Shown one piece after another: positions 47,027-55,911 of a stretch of 58,476 bases of DNA. Within the stretch, counting starts at the first letter, position 1; every line of letters begins with the position of its first letter. Source of the stretch: an uncultured Oscillospiraceae bacterium (GTDB taxonomy: Bacteria > Bacillota > Clostridia > Oscillospirales > Oscillospiraceae); assembly GCA_905205085.1 (NCBI GenBank), contig CAJLCG010000002.1, forward strand, positions 1 to 58,476, written 5' to 3'. The position numbers and the translations under genes are program-made. Below the pieces are notes generated by a model. It saw only the letters and a list, made by a program, of their open reading frames with translations. It searched no databases and was not told the origin of the DNA.

Positions 47027-48142
47027 TTAGTTGGGGCGGTACTTGTCCACCACAGCCTTCATGGCATCCCACTGGTCCTCCATGTCGGCCACCAGCTTGA
47101 ACTGGGTGCGGCAGCGGTCCAGGTTCTGGCCCTCCCGGTGGGTGCGGAAATAGTGGTCACCCTCCAGGTAGTCGGTGAGGAAGCGGATACCGCACTCCAG
47201 GGTCATCAGCTTGGCGCCCCAGGGCAGGTAGTCTAGCTCTGCTTGGGTGAGGGCGCCGTTGGCCCCCTCCAGGAAGCCCTGGGTGTACACCTCAAACAGG
47301 GACAGGTCGAAGTTGACCTTGGACAGGTCCTTCTCGTCCTCGGCGCAGTGGTTGGCGCCAAAGCGGATGGAATCGCCGAAGTCATTGATGGACAGGCCGG
47401 GCATTACGGTGTCCAGGTCGATGACGCACACGCCCTCGCCGCTCTTGCGGTCCATGAGCACGTTGTTGAGCTTGGTGTCGTTGTGGGTCACCCGCAGGGG
47501 CAGCTTGCCATCCCGCAGAGCCTGGAGAGCCACAGAGCAGTCGGCCTCCCGGGCGGCGACGAAGTCCAGCTCCGCCTTCACGTCCTTCACCCGGCCCATG
47601 GCGTCGGCGGCCACGGCGGCCTTCAGCTTGGCCAGGCGGTCCTCGGTGTCGTGGAAGCGGGGAATGGTCTCATACAGGGTGTCGGCGGGGTAGTCCTTGA
47701 GCATCTGCTGGAAGCGGCCGAAGGCCCGGGCGGAGGCAGCAAACAGCTCCGGGGTCTCGGCGGACTGGAGGCACTTGGTGTCCTCGATGAAGGGGTAGAC
47801 GCGCCAGGCGCCGCCCTCAGAGTCGGTATAGAAGTTCTTGCCGTCTTTGGTGGCGTAGACACACATGGTCTCCCGGGTGGGGTCGCCGCCGGCTTCAGCG
47901 ATGACCTTGCCCAGATAAGAGGTGACGCCCACGATGTTGGCCATCACCTGGTCGGGGTGATGGAAGGCGGCAGAGCTGATGCGCTGGAGAATGAACCGGC
48001 GGCAAGGGTCCTCACCGGGCTGGGTGTGGACACAGAAGGTGTCGTTGATGTGGCCGGAGCCGTAACGCACCGCACCCACCACCTGACCGCCGAAATCAAA
48101 AGCGTTCAGGGCGTCCTGCAAAAACTGTTCAGCCTGAGACAT
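47027..48142 (-). CDS. nahK: N-acetylhexosamine 1-kinase (NahK-like phosphotransferase)
   Basis: A 371-residue kinase of the choline kinase/aminoglycoside phosphotransferase fold. Brenner motif HNDTKLNN (220-227) and metal Asp motif IDLDTVMPG (241-249) mark the active site, and the N-terminal VVGAVRYGSGHINDTF is typical of NahK. It phosphorylates GlcNAc/GalNAc at C1, the second step of the bifidobacterial lacto-N-biose/galacto-N-biose pathway. It starts 4 bases after the nucleotidyltransferase gene with GGGAGGT upstream. Together with the GH112 phosphorylase and GalE encoded nearby this gives a coherent pathway; sugar specificity is inferred from context. Confidence 0.88.
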   Translation of the reverse strand: MSQAEQFLQDALNAFDFGGQVVGAVRYGSGHINDTFCVHTQPGEDPCRRFILQRISSAAFHHPDQVMANIVGVTSYLGKVIAEAGGDPTRETMCVYATKDGKNFYTDSEGGAWRVYPFIEDTKCLQSAETPELFAASARAFGRFQQMLKDYPADTLYETIPRFHDTEDRLAKLKAAVAADAMGRVKDVKAELDFVAAREADCSVALQALRDGKLPLRVTHNDTKLNNVLMDRKSGEGVCVIDLDTVMPGLSINDFGDSIRFGANHCAEDEKDLSKVNFDLSLFEVYTQGFLEGANGALTQAELDYLPWGAKLMTLECGIRFLTDYLEGDHYFRTHREGQNLDRCRTQFKLVADMEDQWDAMKAVVDKYRPN

Positions 48143-48146
48143 GTTC

Positions 48147-49073
48147 TTATACCTCCCACAGCTTGTCGGGGTAGAGACCGTTGGCGGTCATCTCCGCAAT
48201 GGCGTTGACCACCACGGGCTTGTCCTCCCGATAGGTGACGCCGTACCACTTGTCGGCGCTGCGCAGCACCTTGACCCGGGCCTTCTTCTCCTCCAGCAGC
48301 TGGGTGACCACGCTGGGCAGGAAGTACTCGCCCTTCAGGGGGTTCTCCGCCAGAGCCTTGTCCAGGAAGGCGGGGAAGCGGGCCTCGGCCTCCTTCAGGA
48401 AGCTCTCGGTGAAGCCCCACAGGTTCATGGATACGATGGTGTTGCCGCTCAGGTGAGTCCAGGTGGCACCGTCGTCCTCGGTGAAGCGGGCGTCGGCCCC
48501 GTCCTTCTCGATGCGGGTGCGCTCGGTCACCCGGGTGAGGTAGTTCTCGCTGTCCTCCTCGCAGATGCCGCGGGCCACATGGCCGTTCTCGGTGACGGTG
48601 TTGCCCAGCAGGTAGCCCACCATGGCAAACTCGTAGCAGCCGGGCTGGTCGGGGTGGGACTCCAGGTAGTCATAGATCTTCTTAAAGCCCTCGGGGCCGT
48701 AGTAGTCGTCGGCGTTGACCACGGCGAAGGGGCCGTCCACCACCTTGCGGGCGGCCAGGATGGCGTGGGCGGTGCCCCAGGGCTTTACGCGCTCCTCGGG
48801 GACGGAGTAGCCCTCGGGCAGATCGTCCAGCTGCTGATAGGCATACTTCACGTTGATGACCTTGCTCAGACGGTCGCCGATGGCGGCCTTGAAGGTATCC
48901 TCGATCTCATGCTTGATGACGAAGACCACGGTCTCAAAGCCGGCGCGGCGGGCGTCGTAGATGGAGTAGTCAATGATGAGCTGATTGTGGTTGCCAACAG
49001 GGTCCACCTGCTTAAGTCCGCCGTAGCGGCTGCCCATCCCGGCGGCCATAACTACAAGAACCGGTTTTTTCAT
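48147..49073 (-). CDS. Sugar-1-phosphate nucleotidyltransferase
   Basis: A 308-residue nucleotidyltransferase. The nucleotide loop is VVMAAGMGSRYGGLKQVDPVG, followed by VKPWGTAHAILAARKVV, NADDYYGPEGFK and LSGNTIVSMNLWGF. It is distinct from classical GalU and closer to the UTP-hexose-1-phosphate transferases found with NahK, so it likely makes UDP-GlcNAc/GalNAc or UDP-hexose from the 1-phosphates freed by the phosphorylase pathway. The start at 49073 has AAAGGA 9 bases upstream; the earlier ATG is too close to it. Third partner of galE and nahK on the minus strand. Confidence 0.85.
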   Translation of the reverse strand: MKKPVLVVMAAGMGSRYGGLKQVDPVGNHNQLIIDYSIYDARRAGFETVVFVIKHEIEDTFKAAIGDRLSKVINVKYAYQQLDDLPEGYSVPEERVKPWGTAHAILAARKVVDGPFAVVNADDYYGPEGFKKIYDYLESHPDQPGCYEFAMVGYLLGNTVTENGHVARGICEEDSENYLTRVTERTRIEKDGADARFTEDDGATWTHLSGNTIVSMNLWGFTESFLKEAEARFPAFLDKALAENPLKGEYFLPSVVTQLLEEKKARVKVLRSADKWYGVTYREDKPVVVNAIAEMTANGLYPDKLWEV

Positions 49074-49112
49074 ACAATCCATTCCTTTCTTTCTCGCCCT
49101 TTGGGCGCTGTA

Positions 49113-49142
49113 AGGCCGGAGGTGGGAGACCGCCTCCGGCCA
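49113..49142. other. Hairpin between galE and nucleotidyltransferase genes
   Basis: Arms GGCCGGAGG (49114-49122) and CCTCCGGCC (49133-49141); no T-run on the coding (minus) strand, so it may mark mRNA processing or partial attenuation. Confidence 0.4.
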
Positions 49143-49167
49143 GTGGGTGTCACATAGGAGAAGCGGC

Positions 49168-50187
49168 TCAGCCCTTGTAGCCGTTGGGGTTCATGGACTG
49201 CCACTTCCAGGAGGAGGCGCACATCTCCTCGATGCCGTACTGGGCCTGCCAGCCCATCTCGTTGAGGGCCTTGGCGGGATCGGCGTAGCACTCAGCGATG
49301 TCGCCGGGACGGCGGGGATCGATGACATAGGGCAGAGTCTTGCCGCAGGCCTTCTCATAGGCGTGGAGGATGTCCAGCACGCTGTAGCCCTTGCCGGTGC
49401 CCAGGTTGCACACGAACAGGCCGCACTTGGTGTCCAGCTTCTTCAGCGCGGCCACGTGGCCCTTGGCCAGGTCCACCACGTGGATGTAGTCACGCACGCC
49501 GGTGCCGTCGGGGGTGGGATAGTCGTTGCCGTAGACGTGGAGCTTCTCCAGCTTGCCCACGGCCACCTGAGCGATGTAGGGCACCAGGTTGTTGGGGATG
49601 CCGTTGGGGTCCTCGCCGATGAGGCCGGACTCATGGGCGCCGATGGGGTTGAAGTAGCGCAGCAGAGCCACGTTCATGGTGGGATCGGCGGCGCAGATGT
49701 CGGTGAGAATGCGCTCCAGGAACAGCTTGGTGGTGCCGTAGGGATTGGTGGTGCCGCCGGTGGGGAAGTCCTCACGGATGGGCACGCTGGCGGGGTCGCC
49801 ATAGACGGTGGCGGAGGAGGAGAAGACGAAATTCTTCACTCCGTGGCGGCGCATGGCGTTGAGGAGCACCAGGCTGTTGACCAGGTTGTTGGTGTAGTAC
49901 TCCAGGGGCTTAGCCACGCTCTCGCCCACCGCCTTCAGACCGGCGAAATGGATGACCGCGTCAATGTCGGGATACTGGGCAAACAGAGCCTCCACCTGGG
50001 CCTCGTCGCACAGCTCGGTTTTCACAAAGGGAACTTGTTTGCCGGTGATCTTCTCTACACGTTTCAGGGATTCCTCAGAAGAGTTGACCAGATTGTCCGC
50101 TACCACGATATCATAGCCCGCCTGGATAAGCTCCACGCAGGTGTGGCTGCCGATGTAACCGGCGCCGCCGCTGACCAGAATAGACAT
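49168..50187 (-). CDS. galE: UDP-glucose/UDP-GlcNAc 4-epimerase
   Basis: A 339-residue short-chain dehydrogenase-type epimerase. NAD loop SGGAGYIGSHTCVEL, catalytic Ser/Thr in SSSATVYGDP and Tyr-Lys in NPYGTTKLFLE, with RYFNPIGAHESG and GVRDYIHVVDLAKGHV as in GalE. It interconverts UDP-Glc/UDP-Gal (and possibly HexNAc forms), turning galactose-1-phosphate released by the phosphorylase into glycolytic sugar. The start at 50187 follows AAAGGAG. It heads the operon galE-nucleotidyltransferase-nahK. A possible promoter lies at about 50258-50263. Confidence 0.95.
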   Translation of the reverse strand: MSILVSGGAGYIGSHTCVELIQAGYDIVVADNLVNSSEESLKRVEKITGKQVPFVKTELCDEAQVEALFAQYPDIDAVIHFAGLKAVGESVAKPLEYYTNNLVNSLVLLNAMRRHGVKNFVFSSSATVYGDPASVPIREDFPTGGTTNPYGTTKLFLERILTDICAADPTMNVALLRYFNPIGAHESGLIGEDPNGIPNNLVPYIAQVAVGKLEKLHVYGNDYPTPDGTGVRDYIHVVDLAKGHVAALKKLDTKCGLFVCNLGTGKGYSVLDILHAYEKACGKTLPYVIDPRRPGDIAECYADPAKALNEMGWQAQYGIEEMCASSWKWQSMNPNGYKG

Positions 50188-50257
50188 GGGAAGCACTCCT
50201 TTCATACTCATGCGCTGATGCGCAAATGGGCCGTTCTGACCCCAAATTCATACCTTC

Positions 50258-50263
50258 ATTGTA
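50258..50263 (-). promoter_or_regulatory. Possible galE operon -10 box
   Basis: TACAAT on the minus strand, 70 bases before galE, with no clear -35 hexamer, as is common for activator-dependent (AraC-type) promoters. Tentative. Confidence 0.35.
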
Positions 50264-50295
50264 GTAGCTGGCGCAGGGAAAGAAAATAGACGATT

Positions 50296-51201
50296 CTACA
50301 CATTGTTTGTACTATCGTCCGGAGAAACGCCGGGCAGCTCCGAGAGCATTTTGACGCTCCGGGCGTACTCGCTGGGGGACATGCCGGTAACCTTGCGGAA
50401 GCGGCGGGAGAAGTAGTGGACCGACTGGAACCCCAGCCGTGCGGCGATCTGGGTGAAGTTGAGCCGGCCGTCCCGGATCATCCGCCGGGCGGCCTGGATC
50501 TTCAGGTTCCCGAAGTACTCCATCACCCCGCCGCCGGTGTAGGTGTGGAACAGCTTTTGCAGCTGACTGCGGCCGATGAGGTTGTCCCGGCAGATCTCTT
50601 CCAGGGTGAGGGGGCGGTCCAGGTGCTGTTCCATATAGGAGGCCACCCGCTTGAGGCTCTCGTCGCCTCCAGGGGCGGTGAGTGGGGGAGCGGGCTGTTC
50701 CCGGCGGCGGATGAGGCGGATGAGCAGTTCCTCCAGAGCGGCGCATACCAGCTGTTCCCCGCCGAAGGGAGAAATCTCCCGGCGCTGGAGGGTTTGGGTG
50801 GCAGGGTCGTCCAGGGGAGTGGAGAAGGCAGCGGTGCTCTCCTCCACAATGCGGGCCAGCAGGGCTCGCTCCGCTTCTCCTGCTGTGGTGATGAGCCCCT
50901 GGAAAAAGGCCATGTCGGGGCTGTCGCAGCCAAAGCTGACTACCACCAGATCCGGGGCCACCCCGGTAGCGGACAGGGCGTGAAATTCGCCGGGGGCATG
51001 GAAAATGATCTGTCCCCGGGTCAGCTCCCACACCTGATCGCCGGCAGTTACCCGCAGGGAGCCACGGTCCACATACAGCAGCTCCCAGAAGTTATGGGAC
51101 TCCCCGGAAAAGGCGTAGCTTCCGGCGTACTCAAAATAGTGCACGGTGTAAATCTCCTGCACGCGGATGGGACGCTGGGGAAGCAGGGGAAGATAGGCCA
51201 T
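50296..51201 (-). CDS. AraC-family transcriptional regulator 1
   Basis: A 301-residue regulator. The N-terminal cupin domain (SGESHNFWELLYVDRGSLRV, IIFHAPGEFHAL) is followed by a C-terminal double HTH (about 200-295): LTLEEICRDNLIGRSQLQKLF and FTQIAARLGFQSVHYFSRRFRKVTGMSPSEY, the AraC signature. AAGGAG precedes the ATG at 51201. It lies 21 bases downstream of regulator 2 and is likely transcribed with it. Its position between galE and the transporter suggests control of the lacto-N-biose/galacto-N-biose genes. Confidence 0.92.
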   Translation of the reverse strand: MAYLPLLPQRPIRVQEIYTVHYFEYAGSYAFSGESHNFWELLYVDRGSLRVTAGDQVWELTRGQIIFHAPGEFHALSATGVAPDLVVVSFGCDSPDMAFFQGLITTAGEAERALLARIVEESTAAFSTPLDDPATQTLQRREISPFGGEQLVCAALEELLIRLIRRREQPAPPLTAPGGDESLKRVASYMEQHLDRPLTLEEICRDNLIGRSQLQKLFHTYTGGGVMEYFGNLKIQAARRMIRDGRLNFTQIAARLGFQSVHYFSRRFRKVTGMSPSEYARSVKMLSELPGVSPDDSTNNV

Positions 51202-51222
51202 GGCAAAAACTCCTTATCCACG

Positions 51223-52074
51223 CTACGAGTGTTTTTCCTGTGAGTGCCGGTAGCGTTTGCGGTACTCCATGGGGCTCATTCCCTCCAGGCGGCGGAAGCT
51301 CTGGGAGAAGTAGCTGGGGGAGGAGAAGCCCAGGATCTGAGCGATCTGGGAGAGGGTATAGTCGGTGTTGGTGAGTAAAAAGCGGCTCTCCTGGGTGCGC
51401 CGGGCAATGAGGTAGCTGATGGGGGAGATATTATACTCTTTGCGGAAGGCGTGGACCAGGTAATATTTATTAATGTGGGCGATGGCAGACAGCTGGTCCA
51501 GGGTCAGGTTCTCTTTAAAGTGGTTATCAATGTAGCGCCGGACCAGATCGCACTCCCGGCTGATCTTATGTCCCGGCTCGGAGGAGGCGATGGCAAGGTC
51601 GTCCTGACGCTGAAGGCGCAGCAGGATAATGTCCAGCAGATGCTGGCACACCTGGTGATAGCCCGTCTGGCCGCCCCGGGCCTCCTGGAGCATCAGACGC
51701 AGGCAGGTGGTCAGTTCCTCCCAGCCCGAGGTGATATGGGACAGGGCGTAGCCCCCCGTGTCAGCCAGGACCTCCAGCCCCTCCACGCCCAGCACCGTAT
51801 ACTCCATGGGGCTGCCTGCCTGGCTCAGCTCAGTGTGCGGAACGCCGGCGTTGACCAGCACCAGGTCGCTGACAGCCACGGAGAAGCTCTCATGCTGAAG
51901 CTGAAAGCGGCCCCGTCCTGCAGTGACGAAGAACAGCTCGGTACAGGCGTGGGTGTGGATGGTACTGTTCCACTCCTGGCTGTATTGGGCGCAGGTAATA
52001 TACAACAGCTTGGCCTGATTCTGCTCAGGAGAAGCTTGAGACTCCTGGGAGAAAATATGATGACTGGTGCTCAT
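51223..52074 (-). CDS. AraC-family transcriptional regulator 2
   Basis: A 283-residue regulator with a cupin domain (HTHACTELFFVTAGRGRFQL, LVLVNAGVPHTEL) and an AraC C-terminal HTH pair (LTLDQLSAIAHINKYYLVHAF and LSQIAQILGFSSPSYFSQSF, then EGMSPMEYRKRY). The ATG at 52074 follows AAGGAGGTG; an earlier in-frame start is rejected for lack of one. Transcribed from 52232-52260, divergently from the transporter operon. With regulator 1 it forms a pair; which of them controls the transporter and which galE is unknown. Confidence 0.92.
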   Translation of the reverse strand: MSTSHHIFSQESQASPEQNQAKLLYITCAQYSQEWNSTIHTHACTELFFVTAGRGRFQLQHESFSVAVSDLVLVNAGVPHTELSQAGSPMEYTVLGVEGLEVLADTGGYALSHITSGWEELTTCLRLMLQEARGGQTGYHQVCQHLLDIILLRLQRQDDLAIASSEPGHKISRECDLVRRYIDNHFKENLTLDQLSAIAHINKYYLVHAFRKEYNISPISYLIARRTQESRFLLTNTDYTLSQIAQILGFSSPSYFSQSFRRLEGMSPMEYRKRYRHSQEKHS

Positions 52075-52231
52075 GGAGCGCGCACCTCCTTCCAAAAACA
52101 GGAATGTCGAAGAAACAGGATGGCAGGGAATCGTTGTAGGAAAATTGCGCTTCCTAAGGGAAAAGTTTTATAGAAATAGTGGTTTGCAAGAGAGCGGCAT
52201 CAGAGATTTTGCTTTCCTCGCGTTTGCTACT

Positions 52232-52260
52232 ATTATAAAGCTTGGAGGAGAATTGTGCAA
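52232..52260 (-). promoter_or_regulatory. Promoter of the AraC pair
   Basis: Minus strand TTGCAC (52260-52255), 17-base spacer, perfect TATAAT (52237-52232), with a leader of about 150 bases before AraC regulator 2. Confidence 0.75.
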
Positions 52261-52433
52261 CTTCTAAAAAAGGAGACTTGAATTTCAAAAAAACTTGCGC
52301 GAAACGAAAAGGGGAAAATGGAGTAAAACTTGCAAATTATTCATTCTTCCTAAAAAGAAAGGGAATGGAACGGTGGCTTTCCAGCAAAACTGCGAAAAAA
52401 GCAAGATATATAAAAAGTACAGCAAGAAAGGAA

Positions 52434-52461
52434 TTGCTTAAGGAAATTGTAAGCGTATACT
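52434..52461 (+). promoter_or_regulatory. Transporter operon promoter overlapped by a cre site
   Basis: TTGCTT (52434-52439), 16-base spacer, TATACT (52456-52461). TTGTAAGCGTATACT (52447-52461) matches the catabolite response element consensus WTGNAANCGNWNNCW at all defined positions and covers the -10 box, so CcpA binding would block RNA polymerase. Confidence 0.82.
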
Positions 52462-52630
52462 TGAATTTAGAAAGCCGCGAGGGACAACCACGGTTGGATT
52501 CTTGCGGACAACGGCGTAAATGCAGAGCACGAGGCAGGTCCGGATGGACTTAAGGGAAGGAATCAGACGCAGACGACTTCTTGCCCAGGCATCTGCGAAG
52601 CGCAATTTTTTAGAGGAGGAATGATGAAAC

Positions 52631-53983
52631 ATGAAAAAGTTCCTGAGCCTGACTCTGGCCGCTTCCATGTCTCTTGCGCTCCTGGCCGGCTGCGGCAGCA
52701 GCAATGGCGGTGGCAGCGATGCCAGCAAGAGCGGTGACGGCAGCAACACTGCCGGCGGCACCATTAAGGTAGCTGCCATCGAGACCAGCTACGGCACCGA
52801 GGTTTGGCAGAAGGTGGCTGACGCCTTCACCGAGCAGACCGGCATCAAGGTCGAGCTGACCATCGACAAGAAGCTGGAGGATGTCATCGGCCCCGCTATG
52901 CAGGGCGGCGAGTATCCCGACGTGGTGCACCTGGCTGTCGGCCGTGAGGCGGCTCTGACTGAGCAGTTCATCAAGGACAAGAACATCGCTGAGATCACCG
53001 ACGTGCTGTCCATGAAGGTTCCTGGTGAGGACGTCACCGTGGGCGACAAGATCATCCCCGGCTTCGTCAACGACAACTCCACCACCAACCCCTATGCCGA
53101 CGGCAAGACCTATCTGGCTCCTATGTTCTACTCCCCCTGCGGCCTGTTCTACAACAAGGGCCTGTTTGAGGAGAAGGGCTGGGAGGTTCCCACCACTTGG
53201 GACGAGATGTGGGAGCTGGGCGACAAGGCCAAGGCCGAGGGTATCTCCCTGTTTACCTACCCCACCACTGGTTACTTTGACGCCTTCTTCTATGCTCTGA
53301 TGTATGAGGCCGGCGGCGAGGAGTTCTTCTACGACGCCACTCACTACGCTGAGGGCATCTGGGATACCGAGGCTGCTCAGACCTGCTTCGATATCGTGGA
53401 GAAGCTGGCTTCCTACACCAACCCCATCACTCCTGCCCAGGCCAACGATCAGGACTTCACCCAGAACCAGCAGCTGGTGCTGGACAACAAGGCCCTGTTC
53501 ATGCCCAACGGCACCTGGATCGTCTCTGAGATGGCCGAGGCTCCCCGCGCTGAGGGCTTCGAGTGGGGCATGACTGCTCTGCCCGCCATCACCGAGGGCG
53601 GCGACCGTTACAGCTACACCTTCTTTGAGCAGATGTGGATCCCCGCTGGCGCTGAGAACATCGACGGTGCCAAGCAGTTCATCGCTTTCATGTACAGCGA
53701 TAAGGCTGCCGATCTGTTCGCCGAGGCCGGCGCTGCTCAGCCTGTTACCGGCATCGTGGATAAGCTGACTGGCGACAACCAGATCTTCTACGGCATCTAT
53801 GACGACGGCGCTAAGGCCGCCCTGGGCGCCTTCGCCTCCTACAAGTCCGTGGCCGGCCTGGGCACCCAGCGCGAGGTCTTCTTCGATCCCGTCAATGCCC
53901 TGGTCTCCGGTTCCATGACCAAGGACGAGTGGGTGAGCAGCATCAAGACCGCCAGCGATCAGATGCGTGCCAACCTGACCTGA
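52631..53983 (+). CDS. Carbohydrate ABC transporter substrate-binding lipoprotein
   Basis: A 450-residue cluster B/D sugar-binding protein. A lipoprotein signal (MKKFLSLTLAASMSLALLAG, C21) is followed by a Gly/Ser-rich linker. Mature lobes begin GTIKVAAIETSYGTEVWQKV and contain PDVVHLAVGREAALTEQF, WDEMWELGDKAKAEG and FFEQMWIPAGAEN, typical of oligosaccharide receptors. It should bind lacto-N-biose/galacto-N-biose outside the membrane, by context. GAGGAGG is about 11 bases before the ATG. A hairpin follows it, consistent with higher expression than the permeases. Strong codon bias (GC at third positions) suggests high expression. Confidence 0.92.
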   Translation: MKKFLSLTLAASMSLALLAGCGSSNGGGSDASKSGDGSNTAGGTIKVAAIETSYGTEVWQKVADAFTEQTGIKVELTIDKKLEDVIGPAMQGGEYPDVVHLAVGREAALTEQFIKDKNIAEITDVLSMKVPGEDVTVGDKIIPGFVNDNSTTNPYADGKTYLAPMFYSPCGLFYNKGLFEEKGWEVPTTWDEMWELGDKAKAEGISLFTYPTTGYFDAFFYALMYEAGGEEFFYDATHYAEGIWDTEAAQTCFDIVEKLASYTNPITPAQANDQDFTQNQQLVLDNKALFMPNGTWIVSEMAEAPRAEGFEWGMTALPAITEGGDRYSYTFFEQMWIPAGAENIDGAKQFIAFMYSDKAADLFAEAGAAQPVTGIVDKLTGDNQIFYGIYDDGAKAALGAFASYKSVAGLGTQREVFFDPVNALVSGSMTKDEWVSSIKTASDQMRANLT

Positions 53984-54017
53984 GTTCCTGAGTTCGAAAC
54001 GTAATCACGAGCGTACG

Positions 54018-54055
54018 GGGACGGCGAGCGGTAACTCGCTCGCCGTCCCTCTTTA
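54018..54055 (+). terminator. Attenuating hairpin between binding-protein and permease genes
   Basis: Perfect 13-bp arms GGGACGGCGAGCG and CGCTCGCCGTCCC, followed by TCTTTATC. This placement usually keeps the binding protein in excess over the permeases. Confidence 0.7.
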
Positions 54056-54120
54056 TCAAAAAATGTGAACAAGCTGTAAGTGGGCCGCCTGCCGCGGCCA
54101 AGACGAAAGGAGCTGAGTGT

Positions 54121-55005
54121 GTGAGAAGGAACAAAGGGCGCAGCCGCTTTCTTGTGCTGTGCGTGGCTCCTGCCACCATCCTGTTTTTCATCTTTATGAT
54201 CGTTCCCACGTTGAACGTGTTCCGCATGTCCCTGTATGAACGAGGTGCTTATTCGCCCACCGAGACCTTTGTTGGTCTGAGCAACTTTAAGGCCCTGCTT
54301 AGTGACTCCCTGTTTATCCGCTCCATGCAGAATACCATTCTGCTGGTGGTGGTGGTCACCATGGTGACCTTTGCCTTCGCGCTGATTTTCGCCAGCATTT
54401 TGACCCATGAGAACGTCAAGGGCAAGAATCTGTTCCGGGTCATTTTCTATATCCCCAATATCCTGTCCGTCGTTGTTATTTCCGGTATCTTCTCCGCCAT
54501 CTATAAGCCTGAGAATGGTATGCTCAACAGCATCATCTCCATGTTCGCCGGAAAGACGGTGACCATCCTGTGGAAGGATGCTCCCCTGGTTATGGTCAGT
54601 ATCATCATCGCCATGATCTGGCAGGCCATCGGCTACTACATGGTCATGTACATGGCCTCCATGGCCAGCGTGCCTGAGAGCCTCTATGAGTCCGCCAGCC
54701 TGGACGGCGCGGGCCGGATGCGTCAGTTCTTCCAGATCACCATTCCTCTGATCTGGACCAACATCCGCACCACCCTTACCTTCTTCATCATTTCCACCAT
54801 CAATATGGCCTTCCTGTTTGTCAAGGCCATGACCTCCGGCGGCCCCAACGGCGCCTCTGAGGTTGCCCTTTCCTACATGTACGGACAGAAGGACGCCGGT
54901 CTGTATGGCTACTCCATGGCCATCGGCGTGGTGATCTTCCTGTTCTCCTTCCTGCTCTCCGCCCTGGTCAACCACGCTACCAAGCGGGAGCCCCTGGAAT
55001 TTTAA
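54121..55005 (+). CDS. Carbohydrate ABC transporter permease 1
   Basis: A 294-residue permease of the MalF/UgpA type with six helices. The ATPase-coupling EAA loop reads ESASLDGAGRMRQFFQITIPL (about 197-218). A GTG start at 54121 follows AAAGGAG at 8 bases; no ATG is in range. It joins permease 2 in forming the membrane channel for the oligosaccharide delivered by the preceding lipoprotein. No ATPase gene is present, so a shared multi-sugar ATPase (MsmK type) elsewhere in the genome is expected. Confidence 0.93.
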   Translation: MRRNKGRSRFLVLCVAPATILFFIFMIVPTLNVFRMSLYERGAYSPTETFVGLSNFKALLSDSLFIRSMQNTILLVVVVTMVTFAFALIFASILTHENVKGKNLFRVIFYIPNILSVVVISGIFSAIYKPENGMLNSIISMFAGKTVTILWKDAPLVMVSIIIAMIWQAIGYYMVMYMASMASVPESLYESASLDGAGRMRQFFQITIPLIWTNIRTTLTFFIISTINMAFLFVKAMTSGGPNGASEVALSYMYGQKDAGLYGYSMAIGVVIFLFSFLLSALVNHATKREPLEF

Positions 55006-55017
55006 GGAGGTGCCCCA

Positions 55018-55902
55018 ATGCAAGAGAAGAAAACCTCCGGAAGTCGGATCTATAAGGTATTTATCTATGTGGCCCTCATCGCCCTGGCTGTCTCCATTGT
55101 GGTGCCTGTCTTCTGGGTGTTCATGGCCTCGATCAAGCAGAACAGCGAGTTCTACGGCAATCCCTGGACGCTGCCCGCTGGTTTCTACTGGCAGAACTTT
55201 GTCAATGCATGGAATACCGCCAAGATGGGCGAGTACATGCTCAACTCTGTGATCGTCACTGCCCTGGCTCTGGTGATCCTGCTGGTGGTGGCTTTGCCCG
55301 CCGCCTACTGCCTGTCCCGCTTCTACTTTAAGGGACGCAAGTTCCTGAACACCGCCTTCATGGCCGGCCTGTTCATCAACGTGAACTACATCGTGGTCCC
55401 CATCTTCCTGATGCTGCGGGACGGCGATACCTTCCTGAAAAACACCATCGGCACCCAGTTCCTGCTGAACAACCTGGTGGTGCTGGCCCTGGTGTATGCC
55501 GCTACGGCTCTGCCCTTCACCATTTATCTGCTGTCGGGCTACTTTGCCACCCTGCCCCATGACTTTGAGGAGGCGGCCTACATCGACGGCGCCGGCTACG
55601 GCAAGACCATGGTCAAGATCATTTTCCCCATGGCTCAGCCCTCTATCGTAACCATCATCCTCTTCAACTTCCTGTCCTTCTGGAATGAGTACATCATCTC
55701 CATGACATTGATGAGCTCCTCCACCGGCAGCAAGACCCTCCCCGTTGGTCTGCTGAACCTGATGCAGGCCCAGCAGTCGGCGGCCCAGTACGGCACCATG
55801 TATGCCGGTCTGGTGCTGGTGATGCTGCCCACCCTGATCCTCTACATCTGCGTGCAGAAGAAGCTGATCCAGGGCATGACCGTGGGCGGACTGAAAGGTT
55901 AA
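55018..55902 (+). CDS. Carbohydrate ABC transporter permease 2
   Basis: A 294-residue MalG/UgpE-type permease with six helices. Its coupling loop reads EEAAYIDGAGYGKTMVKIIF (about 180-200). AAGGAGG precedes the ATG, 12 bases after permease 1. Other features: an N-terminal helix IYVALIALAVSIVVPVFWVF and LPAAYCLSRFYFKGRKFLN. Forms the heterodimeric channel with permease 1. No unusual substitutions were noticed. Confidence 0.93.
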   Translation: MQEKKTSGSRIYKVFIYVALIALAVSIVVPVFWVFMASIKQNSEFYGNPWTLPAGFYWQNFVNAWNTAKMGEYMLNSVIVTALALVILLVVALPAAYCLSRFYFKGRKFLNTAFMAGLFINVNYIVVPIFLMLRDGDTFLKNTIGTQFLLNNLVVLALVYAATALPFTIYLLSGYFATLPHDFEEAAYIDGAGYGKTMVKIIFPMAQPSIVTIILFNFLSFWNEYIISMTLMSSSTGSKTLPVGLLNLMQAQQSAAQYGTMYAGLVLVMLPTLILYICVQKKLIQGMTVGGLKG

Positions 55903-55911
55903 GGTGCAGCT

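Larger units (their letters stand above)
52075..52630. other. 556-base divergent regulatory region
   Basis: AT-rich region between AraC regulator 2 and the solute-binding protein gene. It holds the minus promoter (52232-52260), the plus promoter and cre site (52434-52461), and a 160-base untranslated leader for the transporter operon. No gene was found; a 103-codon plus frame across it lacks a ribosome site and crosses the promoter. Confidence 0.6.
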